Origin: RYN-230 sp963834515
GTDB lineage: Bacteria; Actinomycetota; Actinomycetes; Streptosporangiales; Streptosporangiaceae
Direction: 5' to 3'
Assembly (NCBI GenBank): GCA_963834515.1
Contig: CAWICB010000009.1
Span: 124,001 to 188,000 of the forward strand
Length of the DNA: 64,000 nt
This document shows, in pieces, positions 1 to 9,138 of this stretch. The number at the start of each line of letters is the position of its first letter. Within the stretch, counting starts at the first letter, position 1. The translations under genes were made by a program, and so were the position numbers. The notes under the pieces are model-generated. The model did no database searches. It was not told the DNA's origin and was given only the letters and a program-made list of their open reading frames with translations.

Positions 1-58
1 ACCGCGGCTGGTACAGGCGCATGATGGGCGGAACGGCGCTCCTGGGGCGGGCAGCCAG

Positions 59-619
59 TTAGGCCGCCTCGTAGCCATGGTTGCCCCACAGGGCCGCCCG
101 GGCGGCCAGCGCCCAGGCCAGGTAGCTGGCGGTGCGGTCGCGCATCTTCCAGGCCTGGTCATCGATCGTGCCCGGGCCGAGGTGGTCGAGGTTGTAGTCG
201 AACATGTGGCACGTGAGCGTCCAGCCATTGACCACCGGCGCCAGGTCGCCCGCCCGCAGCGTGGCTTCCATCTGCTGCTTGGCGGCGTCCTCGCCCGCGG
301 TCAGCGCCTGGGCCAGCGCCGCCGCGTAGCCGGACTGCGGGCTGAGCAGGCCGAGCGGCGCGAACCGCTGCTGGTCGTCCTGGTCCGGCCCGGACAGCGG
401 GAACGCCTGCAGCCAGGTGCGCAGCGTCCACGAACTGGAGCACGTAATAGCGTCCAGCCGCGTCCGGCACCTGCAGCAGAACCGGGCCGCCGCTCGCATC
501 GGCCCGGGCGATGGAGTAGATGGTGTCGTTGTTGATCGACCGGCCAGCGCCGCCAGATCATCAGCCACCAGGCACCCATCTGCACTGAGCCACGGGATCT
601 GGTCATCGATGCGAGGCAA
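59..619 (-). pseudogene. DUF1254-family protein, frameshifted and internally deleted
   Basis: Three pieces of one DUF1254-type protein can be read on the minus strand in two frames. The start (about 619-540) and the end (about 420-59, containing RFAPLGLL and WALAARAALWGNHGYEA) share a frame. The middle (about 540-430, containing NNDTIYSIARAD and RYYVLQFVDA) is in another frame. After the FVDA motif the usual 60-80 residues of the family, including the WTN...TGT stretch, are missing and the reading resumes at RTWLQAFPL. So at least one frameshift and one internal deletion are present. DUF1254 proteins are usually secreted or periplasmic and of unknown function. A sequencing error alone would not explain the missing segment. 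The 5' end overlaps the 3' end of the CDF gene. Confidence 0.6.
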
Positions 620-1733
620 GCGCCGCGTGATGGTCGGTGCCCTCGGCGGCCTGCGGGTCGGCGTGCACCAGCGCGGCGGTCAGCCGGGGCAGCGCGTGCA
701 GCAGGCCGTGCTCCGCGTCGACGGCGACCTGGTGCGCCTGCACCGCGCTGGCCTCGGCGGCTACGGTCACTTCGCATTCAGCCCGGAGCGTGTGCCCGAT
801 CCAGCGGAGCCGGACCTGGCCGACCCCGAGCACGCCCGGCGTGCCGAGCAGGCTCCGTTCGGCCTGGTCCACCAGGGCCGGGTCGACCGCGTCCATCAGG
901 CGCCGCCAGATCTCCCGGGCCGCGTCGCGCAGCACGGCCAGGATGGCCACCGTGATCAGCAGGCCAGCCACCGGATCGGCCCAGTCCCAGCCGGCCGCGA
1001 CGCCGCCCGCCGCCAGCAGCACGGCCAGCGACGTGAAGCCATCGGCCCGGGCGTGCCAGCCGTCCGCGACCAGCGCCGCCGAACCGATCCTGCGCCCGAC
1101 CCGGATCCGGTACCGGGCCACCACCTCGTTGCCGACGAACCCAGTCAGCGCCGCACCGGCCACCGCGAGCAGGTCCGGCACCGGCTGGGGATGAGCCAGC
1201 CGGGTCACCGCCACATAGCAGGCCAGCGCGGCGGACGCCGCGATGACCAGGATTACCGCCACCCCGGCCAGGTCCTCGGCCCGCCCGTAACCGTAGGTGT
1301 AGCGACGGCTCGGCGGCCGCCGGCCCAGTACGAACGCGATGCCCAGCGGCACCGCGGTGAGCGCGTCGGCCGCGTTGTGCAGCGTGTCCCCGAGCAGCGC
1401 GACCGAGCCGGACACCGCCACCACCCCGGCTTGGAGCAGCGCCGTGCCGGCCAGCACGGCCAGCGAGATCCACAGTGCGCGCAGCCCCGCGGCGCTGGCC
1501 TCCAGCGCGGCGTCCACCTGGTCCGCGGCCTGGTGCGAGTGCGGCCGCAGCGCGTGCCGGACCCGCCCGGCCGGCCCCGGCGGCCCGTCGGGCCCGGGTC
1601 CGTACCGGTGCCCGGGTCCGTGCCGGTGTCCGGGTCCGTGCCGGTGCCCGGGTCCGTGCCGGTGCCCGGGCCCGGGCCCGGGCTCATGGCCGTGCCCCGG
1701 CCGGCCTGAGTCCAGGTGCGGTTCGCCCATGCC
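603..1733 (-). CDS. Cation diffusion facilitator (CDF) metal exporter
   Basis: Inner-membrane proton-coupled antiporter that exports divalent metals such as Zn2+, Co2+ or Cd2+. The protein has about 376 residues from the chosen ATG at 1733; an upstream in-frame start at 1808 would add a non-conserved tail. Residues 1-70 are His/Gly/Pro-rich with four copies of a PGHRHG-type hexapeptide, a common cytosolic metal-loading feature of CzcD/ZitB-type proteins. Membrane helices follow from about residue 84. The paired HxxxD metal site is visible as HNAAD (about 118-122) in helix 2 and HARAD in helix 5. The C-terminal cytoplasmic domain ends in a His-containing tail. It is followed by the DUF1254 pseudogene. 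The metal specificity cannot be read from the sequence. Confidence 0.85.
   Translation of the reverse strand, partial: GMGEPHLDSGRPGHGHEPGPGPGHRHGPGHRHGPGHRHGPGHRYGPGPDGPPGPAGRVRHALRPHSHQAADQVDAALEASAAGLRALWISLAVLAGTALLQAGVVAVSGSVALLGDTLHNAADALTAVPLGIAFVLGRRPPSRRYTYGYGRAEDLAGVAVILVIAASAALACYVAVTRLAHPQPVPDLLAVAGAALTGFVGNEVVARYRIRVGRRIGSAALVADGWHARADGFTSLAVLLAAGGVAAGWDWADPVAGLLITVAILAVLRDAAREIWRRLMDAVDPALVDQAERSLLGTPGVLGVGQVRLRWIGHTLRAECEVTVAAEASAVQAHQVAVDAEHGLLHALPRLTAALVHADPQAAEGTDHHAALASHR
1596..1667. repeat. 18-bp tandem repeat, four units, coding
   Basis: Four consecutive 18-bp units (gggtccgtgccggtgccc with single substitutions) lie in frame in the 5' part of the CDF exporter gene. They encode the reiterated His-rich PGHRHG motif. 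Copy-number change would lengthen or shorten the metal-binding tail without shifting frame. Confidence 0.85.
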
Positions 1734-1817
1734 TGCCAGCATGCTCGAAGAACCCGCCTGCAGCATCCCGACAACAACCCGCGCGGCGCGACTGCAAGAA
1801 GCCCGCAACAGCGCGGC

Positions 1818-2547
1818 TCAGGCAGCTTTGGTGGCGAGCAGTACCCACAGGAACTCCTCGCCGAAGCGCTGCTCGCGGGCGGCGGTCTTCCTCATCTGCC
1901 GGAGCTGGCGCACAGCGACCGCCGGGCGGTCCGCCAGTGCGCGAAGACGGCCCGCCGTATAGCCAGGCCACCGCCCAGGCTGGCCCGCTGGTAGACCTGC
2001 TGATCCGTGCAACCACTGCCGCCTTCAGGCCGGAAACACACCAATCCATAGCTTGTACCAGGCTTCAGTGCCCGGTTCACCAGCGCCACATAATCTTTCC
2101 GCGGTGCGGGGCCAGGTGGTGGAAGCAGCCGCTGTCATAGACCAGGTCGTAGTGGCCCCCGGGGAACGCCGCGTCGAAGATCGAGCAGCGCTGGAACGCC
2201 ACCCGGGCACCGGCCGCTCGCGCCCGGTCGGCGGCCCACTCGATGGCCTGGGCTGAGAAGTTGACCGCGTCGACGGCACAGCCCAGGCTGGCCAGGTACA
2301 GGGCGTTGCGCCCGTGGCCGCAGCCCAGTTCGAGCACCCGCCCCGGGGCGAGGGTGCCGTCGCCGAACCATCCCGCGAGATTCTCGTCCGGCCACTCGGT
2401 GAAGAATGGGCACGGCCTGGCCCGGTCGGCGAAGAACTCGCCCCACCACGCGCTGCCGCGGCTGCCGGGCAGGTCGTCGAGCATGCGCAGCACATCGTCG
2501 CTGGTATAGATGAACTGGCCGGGCGGCTCCGGCTGGCCGCTGCTCAC
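1818..2547 (-). pseudogene. Class I SAM methyltransferase, two frameshifts
   Basis: The start at 2547 gives a normal class I methyltransferase N-terminus with the SAM motif VLELGCGHGRNALYLA and YDLVYDSGCFHHLAPHR, then stops at 2077 just after that motif. The family's continuation is found in a second frame (VALVNRALKPGTSYGLVCF, about 2088-1965). The C-terminus is in a third frame (YTAGRLRAL to FGEEFLWVLLATK, about 1965-1818). Each switch is equivalent to the loss of one base. Joined together the pieces give a protein of about 240 residues, normal for the family. Either the gene is dead or there are two independent base-calling errors. Its decayed neighbours favour real decay. Confidence 0.75.
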
Positions 2548-2625
2548 GCAACCTGCCCCTGAGCCGCATGCCCCAGCCCGTGCCGGGCCGATGAGTCCGG
2601 CCCGGGCCGCTCGTCTGATCTGCTG

Positions 2626-3279
2626 ATGATGCCGGACGCACCTGACGGGGAGATCGCCGTGACCGCTGACACCGACCTACAGCCTGCCGTAGCCGTGGAG
2701 TTCCTGGCCCTCGCCGACCTGCTCGGCGGGGCGTCCAGGCAGCAGTGGGACACGCCGTCGCTGTGCGCGGGCTGGCGAGTCCGCGAAGTGGTCGCCCACA
2801 TGACCATGGCCGCACGGTATTCCGAAGACAAGTTCATGGCCGAACTGCGCCGCTGCGACTTCGACTTCACCCGGCTGTCCAACCAGATCGCCGCCCAGGA
2901 CGCCGAACTGCCCGCCAGCGAACTGGTCGCCAACCTGCGCAGCGACGTGATGCAGCACTGGACGCCGCCGGGCGGCGGGCACCACGGCGCGCTGAACCAT
3001 GTGGTGATCCATGGCCTGGACGTGACCGTGCCGCTCGGGGTGCCGCGCCGGTCCGCGGACCGGGCCATCCGGATCATTCTCGACGACCTGACCGCTGGCG
3101 GCGGGCACGCACACTTCGGCACCGGTATCGCCGGGCGCCGCCTGGAAGCCACCGACCTGGACTGGTCGTACGGATCAGGCGCGGCCCTGCGCGGCCAGGC
3201 CGGGGACCTGGCCCTGGCCATGTGCGGCCGGACGCTGCCGGACGGCCGGCTCGGCGGAGAGCCGCTGCCGGCCGGCTAG
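2626..3279 (+). CDS. Maleylpyruvate isomerase-family mycothiol-dependent protein
   Basis: Member of the DinB-like four-helix-bundle superfamily found in actinobacteria as mycothiol-dependent maleylpyruvate isomerases and related thiol transferases. The N-terminal signature LCAGWRVREVVAHM (about residues 46-59) supplies the first metal-ligand His. A second His cluster occurs in NHVVIHGLDV (about 125-134), which fits the usual three-His metal site. Length (217 residues) is typical. Alternative starts are ATG 2629 and GTG 2659; the last has a GGGGAG upstream and would remove a non-conserved leader. The actual substrate is unknown, because most members of this family are not true maleylpyruvate isomerases. 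A strong hairpin follows. Confidence 0.75.
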   Translation: MMPDAPDGEIAVTADTDLQPAVAVEFLALADLLGGASRQQWDTPSLCAGWRVREVVAHMTMAARYSEDKFMAELRRCDFDFTRLSNQIAAQDAELPASELVANLRSDVMQHWTPPGGGHHGALNHVVIHGLDVTVPLGVPRRSADRAIRIILDDLTAGGGHAHFGTGIAGRRLEATDLDWSYGSGAALRGQAGDLALAMCGRTLPDGRLGGEPLPAG

Positions 3280-3297
3280 CCGGTATCCCAGCTACGG

Positions 3298-3364
3298 CAT
3301 GAGCGCGGTGAGTTATGCCCTACCGGGCGCCTGCCCGGGCGGGGCACAATTCACCGCTCTCATG
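3298..3364. terminator. Long hairpin downstream of the MPI-family gene
   Basis: Arms of 23 bases (3298-3320 and 3342-3364) pair with about three mismatches, and the loop itself contains a perfect ccgggc/gcccgg stem. There is no U-tract. The left arm carries the core GCGGTGAGTT, shared with the palindromes at 26097 and 63802, so it belongs to a repeat family as well as being a likely transcript end. Confidence 0.5.
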
Positions 3365-3734
3365 GCTTGTGCGTCGAGAGCGGCCCGGCGGCCGTCCATG
3401 ACCGCGGGCGGCGGGACGGACCCAGCAGTGGCCCGGGGCCGGGGCCGGGCCGGGCCGGCCGCGTAACGGCCTGCCCGGTAATGGCCGGTGATCATACGGA
3501 CCGGGGCCAGGTACCGGCCGGACTGGCACCACCAGCGGCTGAACGCCGTCGAGTACGGATTGATCGTGTTACGCACTCGCCGCTCGAATGAGCTCATATC
3601 AGGGCCTCTTCGCACTCTCCCGGCTAATGAGCACTGTCCCGGCCAATGGTGGCCCACCGGGCGGATACCCGGACCGTACCACCGCTCCCGGGACGGGATG
3701 ATCTCGCAGGTGAGCACTGTGTTCTACTGGACCT
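3365..3734. other. Intergenic stretch without a recognisable gene
   Basis: About 370 bases between the hairpin and the next gene. No conserved coding sequence or RNA was recognised. It presumably holds the promoter of the two-gene unit that starts at 3735. Confidence 0.4.
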
Positions 3735-4646
3735 GTGCAGGATGAGCCCAAGGCCACGCCCGCCCGGCACCGGCGGCACCGGAAAAAAGAACTCAAGCGC
3801 CAGACCGCCCAGCGGACCAGGCAGGTCCGGGACAGAGTCCGGCTGATGATCGAGATCACCGCCCGGGCCGGCTCGTACCGGAAGGGGCTGCTGGCCGCGG
3901 CCGCGCAGCTCAGCCCGGAGGAAGCCACCATCATCTCCGACCTGGAACGGAACGGCCTCCAGGTCCCGCAACTGCGTGACGTGCTGTGTGGCGGCCACGT
4001 GCTGGTGGACGACCCCGAACTGTACGAGGCGTGGCGGTTCAGCAAGGTCAGCCACCTGCGCGTGTCCAGCCATCACCACGACATCGACAAAACGGTCTAC
4101 CCCGACATCGGCATGCGCGGGCCGGTGGTCAGGGAGAAACTGCACGGCCGGACGGCCCAGGGCACCTGGGTCCAGCTGGAGAAGACCCCGGCCGCGTTCG
4201 GCCAGCGCAAGCTGCCCAGCCTGACCGATATCCGGCACCTGATGGACTACGTGGTCTACCGGGTGACCCGCAGCAATGTCGGCCCGTGGGGACTGTCCCG
4301 GATGACGGAACGCCGGCCGATGTACCTGTCACCGGCGGTGGCCGTGCCCACCTCGCTGTCCGGGCCGGTCGCGGAGTCGCTGGCCACCACGCTGCGCCGG
4401 CTCGAGGAGGAGGACGATGTGACCGCTGTGTCGGTGGACCTGGCCGCCCGGTTCAAGCCGCCGGGCCAGCTGGACCCGGCCAACGAGCTGGGCGCCGCGC
4501 TGGCCGAGCGCGCCGGGCGGGGCCTGTTCGGCAACTCCGACGTATGGGTCACTGAGACGCCGTCCCGGGCCGCGATCGCGGTCCTGCGCGAGCGGGACGC
4601 GGCGCCGCCGGCCAGCTCGCTCTGGGCTGGAACGGGGCCGTCATGA
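3735..4646 (+). CDS. Hypothetical protein, first gene of a coupled pair
   Basis: A 303-residue protein starting at GTG 3735. I do not recognise its family. The first 35 residues are strongly basic (RHRRHRKKELKR), which could suit nucleic acid or membrane-surface contact. No signal peptide or membrane segment is visible. The middle has mixed alpha/beta character, and residues 100-115 carry a His cluster (SSHHHDID). The stop codon overlaps the start of the next gene in an ATGA arrangement, so the two are almost certainly co-translated and may act together. Coding bias is normal for the window, which supports a real gene. No function is proposed. Confidence 0.65.
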   Translation: MQDEPKATPARHRRHRKKELKRQTAQRTRQVRDRVRLMIEITARAGSYRKGLLAAAAQLSPEEATIISDLERNGLQVPQLRDVLCGGHVLVDDPELYEAWRFSKVSHLRVSSHHHDIDKTVYPDIGMRGPVVREKLHGRTAQGTWVQLEKTPAAFGQRKLPSLTDIRHLMDYVVYRVTRSNVGPWGLSRMTERRPMYLSPAVAVPTSLSGPVAESLATTLRRLEEEDDVTAVSVDLAARFKPPGQLDPANELGAALAERAGRGLFGNSDVWVTETPSRAAIAVLRERDAAPPASSLWAGTGPS

Positions 4647-5446
4647 GCGGCGCCGGCCCGGGTGCGCCCGGCTCCGGTGCGCCCGGCTCCGGTGCGCCCG
4701 GCCCGGGCCCGGCCGGCCAGGCATCGGTACCCGAAGGGCTGGTCGCTTCCGTGGTGGAGCTGGTGCACACCGGGCCCGTGCTGCTCGGCGCGTACACCAT
4801 CGCCGAGCTCACCGCGGTCGACGCGATCGTCGACTTCCTGGAGGCCCGGCCGTCGGACGAGGTGCTGGCCGAGGCGGTCCGCTCGCTCGCCGCCCGCCAG
4901 CTCCTGGTGGCCGGGCCGCCGGGCGACCAGATCCAGGTCCGGGGGGACCTGGGCATCGCGGTGGCGTTCCAGCAGCGGGCCCGGCTGGTCCTGGACGCCC
5001 GGGTCACCGGCACCGGGCCGGGCGAGCCGTGGCGCATCCTGCTGCTCCCGCAGCCGGAGCGGATCTGCCTGGTGGTCCGCATCGACACGCTCGGTGTGCA
5101 CGAACTCGGCCTGTTCACGCTGGACGAGGCACTGCGGAAGCTCGGCGCCATCCTGCCCCGGGGACCACGGGCGGACAGCAGCCCAGCCACCGATGCTGAC
5201 CAGGTCCTGGGTACCGCCGAGCGGTCCGCGCTGGTCACCGTGACGCACTACACCACGGAGGGATCGGCCGAGATCGCCGGGGCCAGCACCGACCTCGTCC
5301 TGGCCCGCCGGGACGGCCGGCTGCACGTTTTCGAACGTGACCCAGCCGACCGGGGCAGGCTGGTGGCCAGCCCGCCGAACGGCCGGAACGTGCGGGATAC
5401 GGTGGCCGCCCTGCTGGCGTTAGGCAGCCTGGGACCGCGCCGGTGA
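4643..5446 (+). CDS. Hypothetical protein with Gly/Ala/Pro repeat N-terminus
   Basis: A 267-residue protein translationally coupled to the preceding gene. Residues 1-25 are a low-complexity tail built from a 15-bp tandem repeat encoding GAPGS. The remainder looks like a soluble alpha/beta protein, with a helical first half (GAYTIAELTAVDAIVDFLEA) and beta-rich later segments (PWRILLLPQPERICLVVRID, LVLARRDGRLHVFE). The alternating pattern loosely recalls EspG-type chaperones of type VII secretion, but no diagnostic motif is present and no ESX gene is nearby, so I leave the function open. No signal peptide or transmembrane helix is apparent. Confidence 0.65.
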   Translation: MSGAGPGAPGSGAPGSGAPGPGPAGQASVPEGLVASVVELVHTGPVLLGAYTIAELTAVDAIVDFLEARPSDEVLAEAVRSLAARQLLVAGPPGDQIQVRGDLGIAVAFQQRARLVLDARVTGTGPGEPWRILLLPQPERICLVVRIDTLGVHELGLFTLDEALRKLGAILPRGPRADSSPATDADQVLGTAERSALVTVTHYTTEGSAEIAGASTDLVLARRDGRLHVFERDPADRGRLVASPPNGRNVRDTVAALLALGSLGPRR

Positions 5447-5545
5447 CCAGGCCGGCCCGTGGCCCACACGACAAGTGAACAAGCGTGAACCTTTGCCGGG
5501 CCCAGGTAGTCCTATAACCGACGCGGTGCACTGAGCGGAGGTGCG

Positions 5546-6067
5546 GTGGACGCCGAGGCCGCTCAATGCGGGCGCGGCGCGGACGGGCGTGAGCTGATGT
5601 ACTTCGCCTGCCCACGGCGCATCCGTTGCCGGTGCCCGCCCACCGGCAACGGCCAGGAGATACGGGCGCCGCGCCCCGCGGCCCAGGGCGGGCAGCTGGG
5701 CAGCAGCCAGCTCGTGGCCCGGCAGGCGGCGCTGGCCCGGCTATCGGCCAGCTACCTCGACGGCGCCATCGTCAGCCCCAGCGGCGCGAGCGTGAACGTG
5801 GTGCTGGTGAACAGCCCAGGCCAGGGGCCGACCTCGGTGTCGGTGGTCAACATCTCCGCGGCCACCGGCCGGCCGCTGCGCGTACTGTACCGGGTGGTCA
5901 CCGGCAACGGGTTCTCGTTCCAGTTCTTCAGCTCAGACCCATCCGGCCGCTACCTGATGCTCGACACCGGCCCCAGCAGCGGACCGGCCAACGGCCTGAT
6001 CTACCACCGGAGGCTGATCCGGCTCACCCCGGCGGCCGACAGCAACGTCAGCTACGAGACCTGGTAG
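5546..6067 (+). CDS. Small hypothetical protein, probably a 3' remnant
   Basis: 173 residues from GTG 5546, which has a GCGGAGG sequence upstream. The C-terminal 110 residues read as a beta-rich segment (NVVLVNSPGQGPTSVSVVNI, FFSSDPSGRYLMLDTG, ending VSYETW) like the last blades of a WD40/TolB-like propeller. The first 50 residues are Cys/Arg-rich and look non-conserved. A lone blade or two would not fold as a propeller, so this is probably the tail of a longer gene whose 5' part has been lost, in keeping with the many remnants in this region. It could also be a short genuine protein. Confidence 0.4.
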   Translation: MDAEAAQCGRGADGRELMYFACPRRIRCRCPPTGNGQEIRAPRPAAQGGQLGSSQLVARQAALARLSASYLDGAIVSPSGASVNVVLVNSPGQGPTSVSVVNISAATGRPLRVLYRVVTGNGFSFQFFSSDPSGRYLMLDTGPSSGPANGLIYHRRLIRLTPAADSNVSYETW

Positions 6068-6078
6068 CGAACCCAGGT

Positions 6079-6396
6079 TCAGGGCGGGCCGAAGCCGCGG
6101 GCCGCCCGGGCCGCCGGGCGCCAGACCGGCGAGGGGCCGGTCGGCGGCCCGCCGAACTGCCGCTCCCGGGTGTCCGCCAGCCCGGACCCGTTGCCGCCCT
6201 GGGCGGCCAGGGCCCGCCGGGCCGTCCACCGCTCCGTGCATCCCCGGGTGTCCTGGCAGTACCACCGGACGTCGGCGCACGCACTGCCACCATCGGCCAC
6301 CAGGCTGCTGGTCGGCAGCCGGGTCCCGCACATCCAGCAGGACTGAACGCCAGCGGTCCGCATCGCGGGGAAAGCCAGGCGCTCCTCGTCTGTCAT
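6079..6396 (-). CDS. Small Cys-rich (zinc-site) hypothetical protein
   Basis: A 105-residue protein. ATG 6396 is preceded by a near-perfect GGAGGTGA ribosome-binding site nine bases upstream, which decides the start. Two Cys pairs, CWMC (about residues 19-22) and WYCQDTRGC (about 46-53), are spaced like a small treble-clef or zinc-ribbon. A Pro/Gly/Ala-rich tail of about 45 residues follows. Proteins with this layout are common and unnamed in actinomycetes. No function can be assigned. It converges on the propeller-like remnant with an 11-base gap. Confidence 0.55.
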   Translation of the reverse strand: MTDEERLAFPAMRTAGVQSCWMCGTRLPTSSLVADGGSACADVRWYCQDTRGCTERWTARRALAAQGGNGSGLADTRERQFGGPPTGPSPVWRPAARAARGFGPP

Positions 6397-6558
6397 GGTC
6401 AACGCTCACCTCCGGAAGTCAATCGGCCGCGCCCCCAGCAGCACGGCACGAGCCAGCCCAGGAAACGCGGCTGGCTCAACAACCGACCCCCGGAAGTCTG
6501 GCACGCCGGCGCCTATCGGTCCATGCCGGGCGCCAGGTGACTTGGCCCACGCCGCCGT

Positions 6559-7465
6559 TCAGGCCTCCGGGGGGGCGGCCGGCGCCGTGTCCCCGGCCGC
6601 CCCGGCCCGGGACCGGGCGGCCTGGCCGGCCTCGCCGCCGGTGGCCTCCTGCACGCCCCAGCGCAGGCCGATCAGCGCAACTATGGCGGCCACGGCCATG
6701 AAGATGGCCATGGCGTAGAACACGGCCTGGGTGGCGTCCGCGAAGTCAAGCCGGATGAAATGCGGGATCGACCCGGTGCTGGTGCTGGTGCTGCTGTGCG
6801 GGAACGGGGCGACCTGCTGCGCCTCGACCGCGGCCCGGGCGGGCGGCACGCCCAGTGCCTGCAGCGACGTCGTGACGTGCGAGCGCAACTGCGAGACGAG
6901 CAGCGTGCCCAGGATGGCCAGGCCCAGGCTGGCCGCGTAGTTGCGGACAGTCTGGGTGATCCCGGTCGCCTCGCCGTAGGAAAGCCGGGACGCCTGGTTG
7001 ACCGCGTCCGTGCTGGCCGGGCCGAGCATGAAGCCCATGCCGGCCCCGGCCACGATGACGTACCACTGCTGGGCGCCGAAGTTGAGGTCGGTGGCTTTCC
7101 CGGCCCAGAGCCAGAACCCGACCGCGGCCAGCGCAGCCCAGCACGACCGGCCGCTTGGCCCCGGCCCGGTCCAGCATCCGCCCGCCGATCTGCGCCGCGA
7201 TGACGAACCCGATGAAGAAATACAGCAGGTAGATGCCCGCCTGCTGGGCCGGCTTGGCCAGCGCGACCTGCGCGTACACGCTGGCGAAGAAGAACACCGG
7301 GATGAACGCCAGCATGGCCACGCCGAGCACGATGTTCTCCACCCTGAACGCGCGGATGCGGAAGATGCTGACCTGCATCAGCGGCGACGCGGTGCGCTTC
7401 TCCACGAAGTAGAACACCACCAGCAGCGCCAGGCCGGCCGCGATGCACAACCCGGTGGCCGGGTT
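6559..7465 (-). pseudogene. EmrB/QacA-type MFS drug transporter, 5' half lost and frameshifted
   Basis: The C-terminal half of a 14-helix MFS efflux pump can be read in two frames. From about 7465 to 7135 the sequence covers VVFYFVEKRTASPLMQVSIF and several helices (YLLYFFIGFVIAAQIGGRML). It then shifts frame, and the rest (AGAGMGFMLGPASTDAVNQA to the stop at 6559) contains the final helices and a Gly/Ala-rich tail. Roughly the first 280 residues, including motif A and the first seven or so helices, are absent. At the 5' break the sequence runs directly into a broken AadA-like gene on the other strand. The gene cannot make a working transporter. Confidence 0.75.
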
Positions 7466-7482
7466 GCCGGCCCGGACCCGCG

Positions 7483-7851
7483 CACCTGGTCGACGAGGTG
7501 CCCGCGGCCGTGCTCCGGGCCCGGATGCGCCGCTCCGCCCGGGAGTTCCTGCCCGGCATGCTCGGCTGGATCGGGCTGGACGTGGCGTGGGGCCAGCGGT
7601 ACACGGTCACCACGTTCTGCCGGATCCTGCACACGCTGGACACGGGGCAGGTGACGTCCAAGCGGGCCGCGCTGCTGTGGGCCCAGGGCGTGCTGGACCC
7701 GCAGTGGGCCGGGCTGATCCAGCAGGTCCTCGACGACCGGCCGCTGGGCTGGGCGGACGGCGCGCCGGCCCGGCCGGGCAGCGCCGCGCAGACGCTGGCT
7801 TTCGCCGAGTACACCCAGGCCCGGGCCCGCGCCTGGCCCGTCCCCGGCTGA
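7483..7851 (+). pseudogene. AadA-like nucleotidyltransferase, C-terminal fragment
   Basis: About 120 residues match the C-terminal helical domain of AadA/DUF4111 aminoglycoside-type nucleotidyltransferases: LVDEVPAAVLRARM, then RYTVTTFCRILHTLDTGQVT and SKRAALLWAQ. The N-terminal nucleotidyltransferase domain (GSxxxGxxxxxSDxD region, about 140 residues) is missing. The open frame has an internal GTG at 7498 but would encode no catalytic residues. It faces the truncated MFS gene, and both have lost their 5' halves at the same junction. The stop is immediately adjacent to the stop of the convergent gene at 7852. Confidence 0.65.
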
Positions 7852-8985
7852 TCAGCGGCCGGGGGCCTCCCGCACCGCGACCTGGCTGATGAACGGCAGC
7901 CGGACGTCGAGGCTGGCCACCTGGCCGGTGCGGCCGTCGACGACCCGCACCGCGCCGGTATCGGTCACCACGAACAGCCACCGGCTGTCCGGTGACCAGG
8001 CCATGGTCTCGTTGACCGCGTCCTGGCTGATCGGCAGGCTTAGCACACGGTCCGCTCCGGAGCGCAGGTCGAGCAGGTGCGCGCTGAGCTGGCTGTCCCG
8101 CCCCAGCTCAAGGACCGCGGCCGCCGCGCCGTCCGGCGCGATGAGCCCAGGCGGCCACGGGGTCAGCGGGGTGCGCGGTAGCGCCGGGCCGGGCAGCGTC
8201 CGCTGCGCCCCGGTGGCGCTGTCGACCAGCACGGTGTGGCAGTGCTGCCGGTGGCCGGGGCAGGTCACCGCCAGCCAGCGGCCGGCCCCGACGGCGAGCG
8301 GCTCCAGGCTGAGCCGGCGCAGCCCGGCCGGGCCGGCGTCGAAAGTACCACTGGGACCGGTGAGCAGGACGCCCCCGGACCCATCGGCCGTGGCGCTCAG
8401 CGGGATCGGCCCGCCCGCGGGCAGTGGCACCGAGGCCTGCCGGGTGCCGTCCAGCCCGGTCAGCGTCAGTGCCGCGTGCCGCACGCCAGCCGTCACCACC
8501 CACACCTGCCCGGGCCGGGGCCCAGGGAGCGCCGGGCCGCCGTGCCTGAGCAGGCCAGACAGCCCGCGGGGCGGCTTACCGTCGGGCACCAGGTAGCCAG
8601 GCACGAAGTCCAGCGGCCGGATGATGGCCTGATGCGGGTCGACCAGGAAGGACACTGGCCCGCTGCTGTCCAGGACCGGGACCCGGGTCCAGGTCACCCG
8701 GCCGGTGGCGGGCACGACCGACACCATGGCACCGGGGCCGCGGCCGAACAGTTCCCAGCGAGCCGTGGCGCCCAGCAGCCGGTGACCGAGGTCGGTCACG
8801 GTGACCGCGGGGGGCGCCGCCGGCCGCTGCCGGTACCCGAGCCTGGCGGCCAGCACGATGACCCCGGCCGCCACGGCCGCGCCGGCCAGCAGCCAGCCGG
8901 CCCAGCGGGCCGGCCAGCCCGCCGGGGCGGGCGGCCCGGGGAGCCGAAGCTGATCAGGTCCCCATCCGGATCCATACCTCATCAT
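7852..8985 (-). CDS. Membrane-anchored WD40/TolB-like beta-propeller protein
   Basis: About 377 residues from the doublet ATG at 8985/8982; the frame is open further upstream to 9153 but that part would overlap the promoter and start of dedA. A single hydrophobic helix (WAGWLLAGAAVAAGVIVLAA) near residues 29-48 anchors a large extracytoplasmic region. That region consists of repeated beta-rich units ending in motifs such as MAWSPDSRWLFVV and GAVRVVDGRTGQ, typical of YVTN/WD40 blades. No enzyme motif is visible. It is transcribed divergently from dedA. A role in envelope sensing or binding is only a guess. Confidence 0.6.
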   Translation of the reverse strand: MMRYGSGWGPDQLRLPGPPAPAGWPARWAGWLLAGAAVAAGVIVLAARLGYRQRPAAPPAVTVTDLGHRLLGATARWELFGRGPGAMVSVVPATGRVTWTRVPVLDSSGPVSFLVDPHQAIIRPLDFVPGYLVPDGKPPRGLSGLLRHGGPALPGPRPGQVWVVTAGVRHAALTLTGLDGTRQASVPLPAGGPIPLSATADGSGGVLLTGPSGTFDAGPAGLRRLSLEPLAVGAGRWLAVTCPGHRQHCHTVLVDSATGAQRTLPGPALPRTPLTPWPPGLIAPDGAAAAVLELGRDSQLSAHLLDLRSGADRVLSLPISQDAVNETMAWSPDSRWLFVVTDTGAVRVVDGRTGQVASLDVRLPFISQVAVREAPGR

Positions 8986-9138
8986 CAGCCCGGCACCGCC
9001 GCAGGCCAACGCGCGGGCCGGCGAACCTCTGCATCGCGTATGAAACGGGCCACGATCCGTTCGGCCCGGGCCGGCCCGGGTACGGAGCGGGGTCACCTGG
9101 CCCGGCCATCCCGGGCCGTCACGAAGGAGGCACCGGTG

